NCBI GenBank assembly: GCA_005518205.2
Contig: RFFC02000024.1
Coordinates: 53,045 to 109,750 of the forward strand
Direction: 5' to 3'
Length of the DNA stretch: 56,706 bases
Origin: Hormoscilla sp. GUM202
GTDB taxonomy: Bacteria > Cyanobacteriota > Cyanobacteriia > Cyanobacteriales > Desertifilaceae
Of this stretch, positions 55,216 to 56,706 are shown piece by piece (the first letter of the stretch is position 1; every line of letters begins with the position of its first letter). The notes below the pieces were generated by a model. The model searched no databases, was not told the DNA's origin, and saw only the letters and a program-made list of their open reading frames with translations. The translations under genes and the position numbers were made by a program.

Positions 55216-56117
55216 TTAAAAAACAGCCATCGGTAGAGCCGGTAAGCCTTTTGGCATTAAGTCGAGGGATGGTTTTTTAGGTAAATAGGTGTAAGCTGTT
55301 AATCCAGCTAACATATTAACCAAAAAATTCCACACACTTCTGTGGCGAGAATGTTCGATTTGAAAGATGTTCTTTAGTTGGTCATTAACTGTTTCAATTA
55401 AAGCTCTTTTACGCAATAATATTTTGTCTATTAACTTAATTAATTTTTGTTTCATATTTTTCGTCTGGTAATCAGTTGTAAACCTTGCGCGTATAATTTT
55501 TCAAAGAATTCTTGGGAAATATATCCGCGCTCGCCAAACAGTTTACCTATCAAATCTTTAGTCAAGTCAGGAACCGGTTTACGATCGTCAACATTGCCAG
55601 GTGTGAGCTTGAATGCGAGTAGTTCTCCTTGGTCATTAATAATTAAATGCAACTTGAAACCGTAGTGCCATCCCATAGAATTTTTACCCCAACCCACTAA
55701 ACCCTTAAAGACTTTATGAGACTTGGAACGGCAAGGATGACAGACTTCAATTGGAGTCGAATCTACGAAACTAATGCCAGTAATTTGGCCACGTCTCGTC
55801 CGTATAAAACAGCACAATAACATTAATGACCAAGGCATTAATTCTACGAAACGACTGTAGCTGACTAAATTTGGAAAAGCTTTACGCCAGTGGGGGATTA
55901 CTTGTAGAGTATAAAACTCCTTAAATGTTCTAAAGCCAGAACCGTGAAACGCAATTGCAATGGTCATGATTTCACTCAAACTCATTCTTGAACGGCAGAT
56001 TTTTTCACCGGCGATCGCCGTCAACTGAGGTTGCTGCTGCCAGTAGTATTCAAAGTTTTGATAAAAATCATCCACGTCGCAAAAAATTTGAGTAATATCA
56101 AGACGACTTTTAATTTC
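55216..56117 (-). pseudogene. IS982-family transposase with one frameshift
   Basis: The first frame starts MEIKSRLDITQIFCDVDDFY QNFEYYW and has FVDSTPIEVCHPCRSKSHKV FKGL, YGFKLHLIINDQGELLAFKL TPGN and [15 protein letters not shown], ending LITRRKI. The next frame gives [40 protein letters not shown] with the catalytic Glu. The two meet at a CGAAAAATATG run near 55458 where one A seems missing. Either a null frameshift or slippage on the A run could be involved. Confidence 0.8.
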
Positions 56118-56588
56118 CATAACACCAAACCTCGTGAGAACTATCTTTATTATAGGTTTGGTGCTTTCTTTTTGGGCAAAACAATCACGCTCGATCGCCC
56201 GACTCTGGTCATCCGAGACCGGCAGGCAGGCGGCACAAGTCCAAGAACTCAAACCAAAAATTCTGCTTGGCCACTACGTTGGCACCTGCTGTTTTCAACA
56301 ATCGCTGCTAGTTGCATATAATTCTCATTAGTATTTGATTATTGATAATAAAGTTCCTAGCTGGATATTCCAGAAGTTAGGACTGGCAAGACTTACAGCG
56401 TTTAAAGTCCGTCGAACTCACGTTGGGCAGTCTCATAATTATATAAGATTTTGCTCATAAAAGCTCAAAATCTCTGATTTTTGGAGGAGATCGGGGGAGA
56501 AGGGGGAAAAATATGTAATGATCGTTAACATAGGAATTAATAAAACATTTAAAAGTTTTACAGAACCCAAACAGGAGGATGGAACTCG
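56118..56588. promoter_or_regulatory. Upstream region of ftsH with a possible Fur-like site
   Basis: GGTTTGGTG near 56155 forms an inverted repeat with CACCAAACC at 56125, possibly the IS982 end. At 56317-56350 the AT-rich TATAATTCTCATTAGTATTT GATTATTGATAATA resembles ferric-uptake-regulator boxes. AGGAGG at 56573 is the ftsH ribosome site. The Fur reading is tentative. Confidence 0.3.
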
Positions 56589-56706
56589 GTGAATAAACGG
56601 TGGAGAAACGCGGGACTGTACGCGCTGCTGGCAATTGCGGTGATTGCATTGGCAACAGCTTTGTTTGACAAACCCCCCCAAGCTAGGGAGACATGGCGGT
56701 ACAGTC
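56589..56706 (+). CDS. ftsH: ATP-dependent zinc metalloprotease FtsH, N-terminal part (runs off window)
   Basis: GTG start at 56589, 16 bases after AGGAGG. The visible 39 residues MNKRWRNAGLYALLAIAVIA LATALFDKPPQARETWRYS hold the first membrane helix (about 9-26) and the TWRYS that opens the periplasmic/lumenal domain. This start is typical of cyanobacterial FtsH, the thylakoid/plasma-membrane protease that removes damaged D1 and other membrane proteins. The AAA and HEXXH domains lie beyond the window. Confidence 0.88.
   Translation, partial: MNKRWRNAGLYALLAIAVIALATALFDKPPQARETWRYS

Noticed and set aside
1-56706. Genome-wide reassignment of UAA/UAG to glutamine
   Set aside because: Well-conserved genes such as moaC (TAG) and glutamate synthase (TAA) end with these codons at family-typical lengths.

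Overview
The window is chromosomal DNA from a cyanobacterium, most likely a filamentous, mobile-element-rich one. The evidence is the dense GCGATCGC (HIP1-type) palindromes and cyanobacterial signature genes: a ferredoxin-type glutamate synthase, COP23-domain proteins, DUF3181, DUF29, a GTG-initiated FtsH, many Uma2 nucleases, and kinases with the cyanobacterial N-terminal layout. I cannot name the species.

Layout. 1-2.8 kb: wreckage of IS630, IS5 and IS607 elements, the 5' end of a group II intron and an Uma2 relic. 2.8-4.4 kb: stable genes (2TM protein, a membrane protein, moaC, tRNA-Arg). 4.5-9.6 kb: a leftward signalling block of COP23 lipoprotein, COP23/trypsin-like protease and two Ser/Thr kinases, with the two COP23 genes broken and a candidate small RNA between the kinases. 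9.8-11.7 kb: an interrupted Rpn/DUF4351-like gene and a PD-(D/E)XK protein. 11.7-16.3 kb: a tandem duplication carrying an IS4-type and an ISAzo13-type element, decayed CRISPR-like repeats and an ORF-less group II intron. 16.7-21.3 kb: glutamate synthase. 21.4-24.6 kb: small genes, several of antitoxin type. 24.6-27.4 kb: murJ and thiO, divergent. 27.4-35.4 kb: accessory DNA with an IS4-like element, a DUF6602 nuclease-like gene, a broken copy of a three-Cys-motif (DUF5131/Gp37Gp68) gene, DUF29, and a three-gene nuclease/toxin-like operon. 35.5-41.9 kb: an ISKra4 element, then a three-Cys-motif gene split after codon 5 by a complete 2.4-kb group II intron, facing its known partner tcmP. 42.1-51.4 kb: metabolic genes (5-oxoprolinase, M28 peptidase, PhzF, 5'-nucleotidase) among small accessory genes. 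51.7-56.3 kb: a 12-copy 21-bp repeat, Uma2, a DUF1156 methylase relic, and broken ISKra4 and IS982 elements. 56.6 kb to the end: the start of ftsH.

The strongest candidate for something new is the defence-like set DUF6602 + three-Cys-motif protein + TcmP + a DUF1156 methylase relic. The only complete three-Cys gene can work only if the group II intron splices: joining 37601-37615 to 40037-40810 restores one 262-codon-class frame (257 residues after the junction). A second copy of the gene is truncated and broken by a 134-bp MITE. Two MITE families can be defined from the sequence by terminal inverted repeats, one of them with clear 8-9 bp target duplications. At least six reading frames are interrupted by single in-frame UAA/UAG codons without loss of frame, most simply point-mutation pseudogenes at former glutamine codons.
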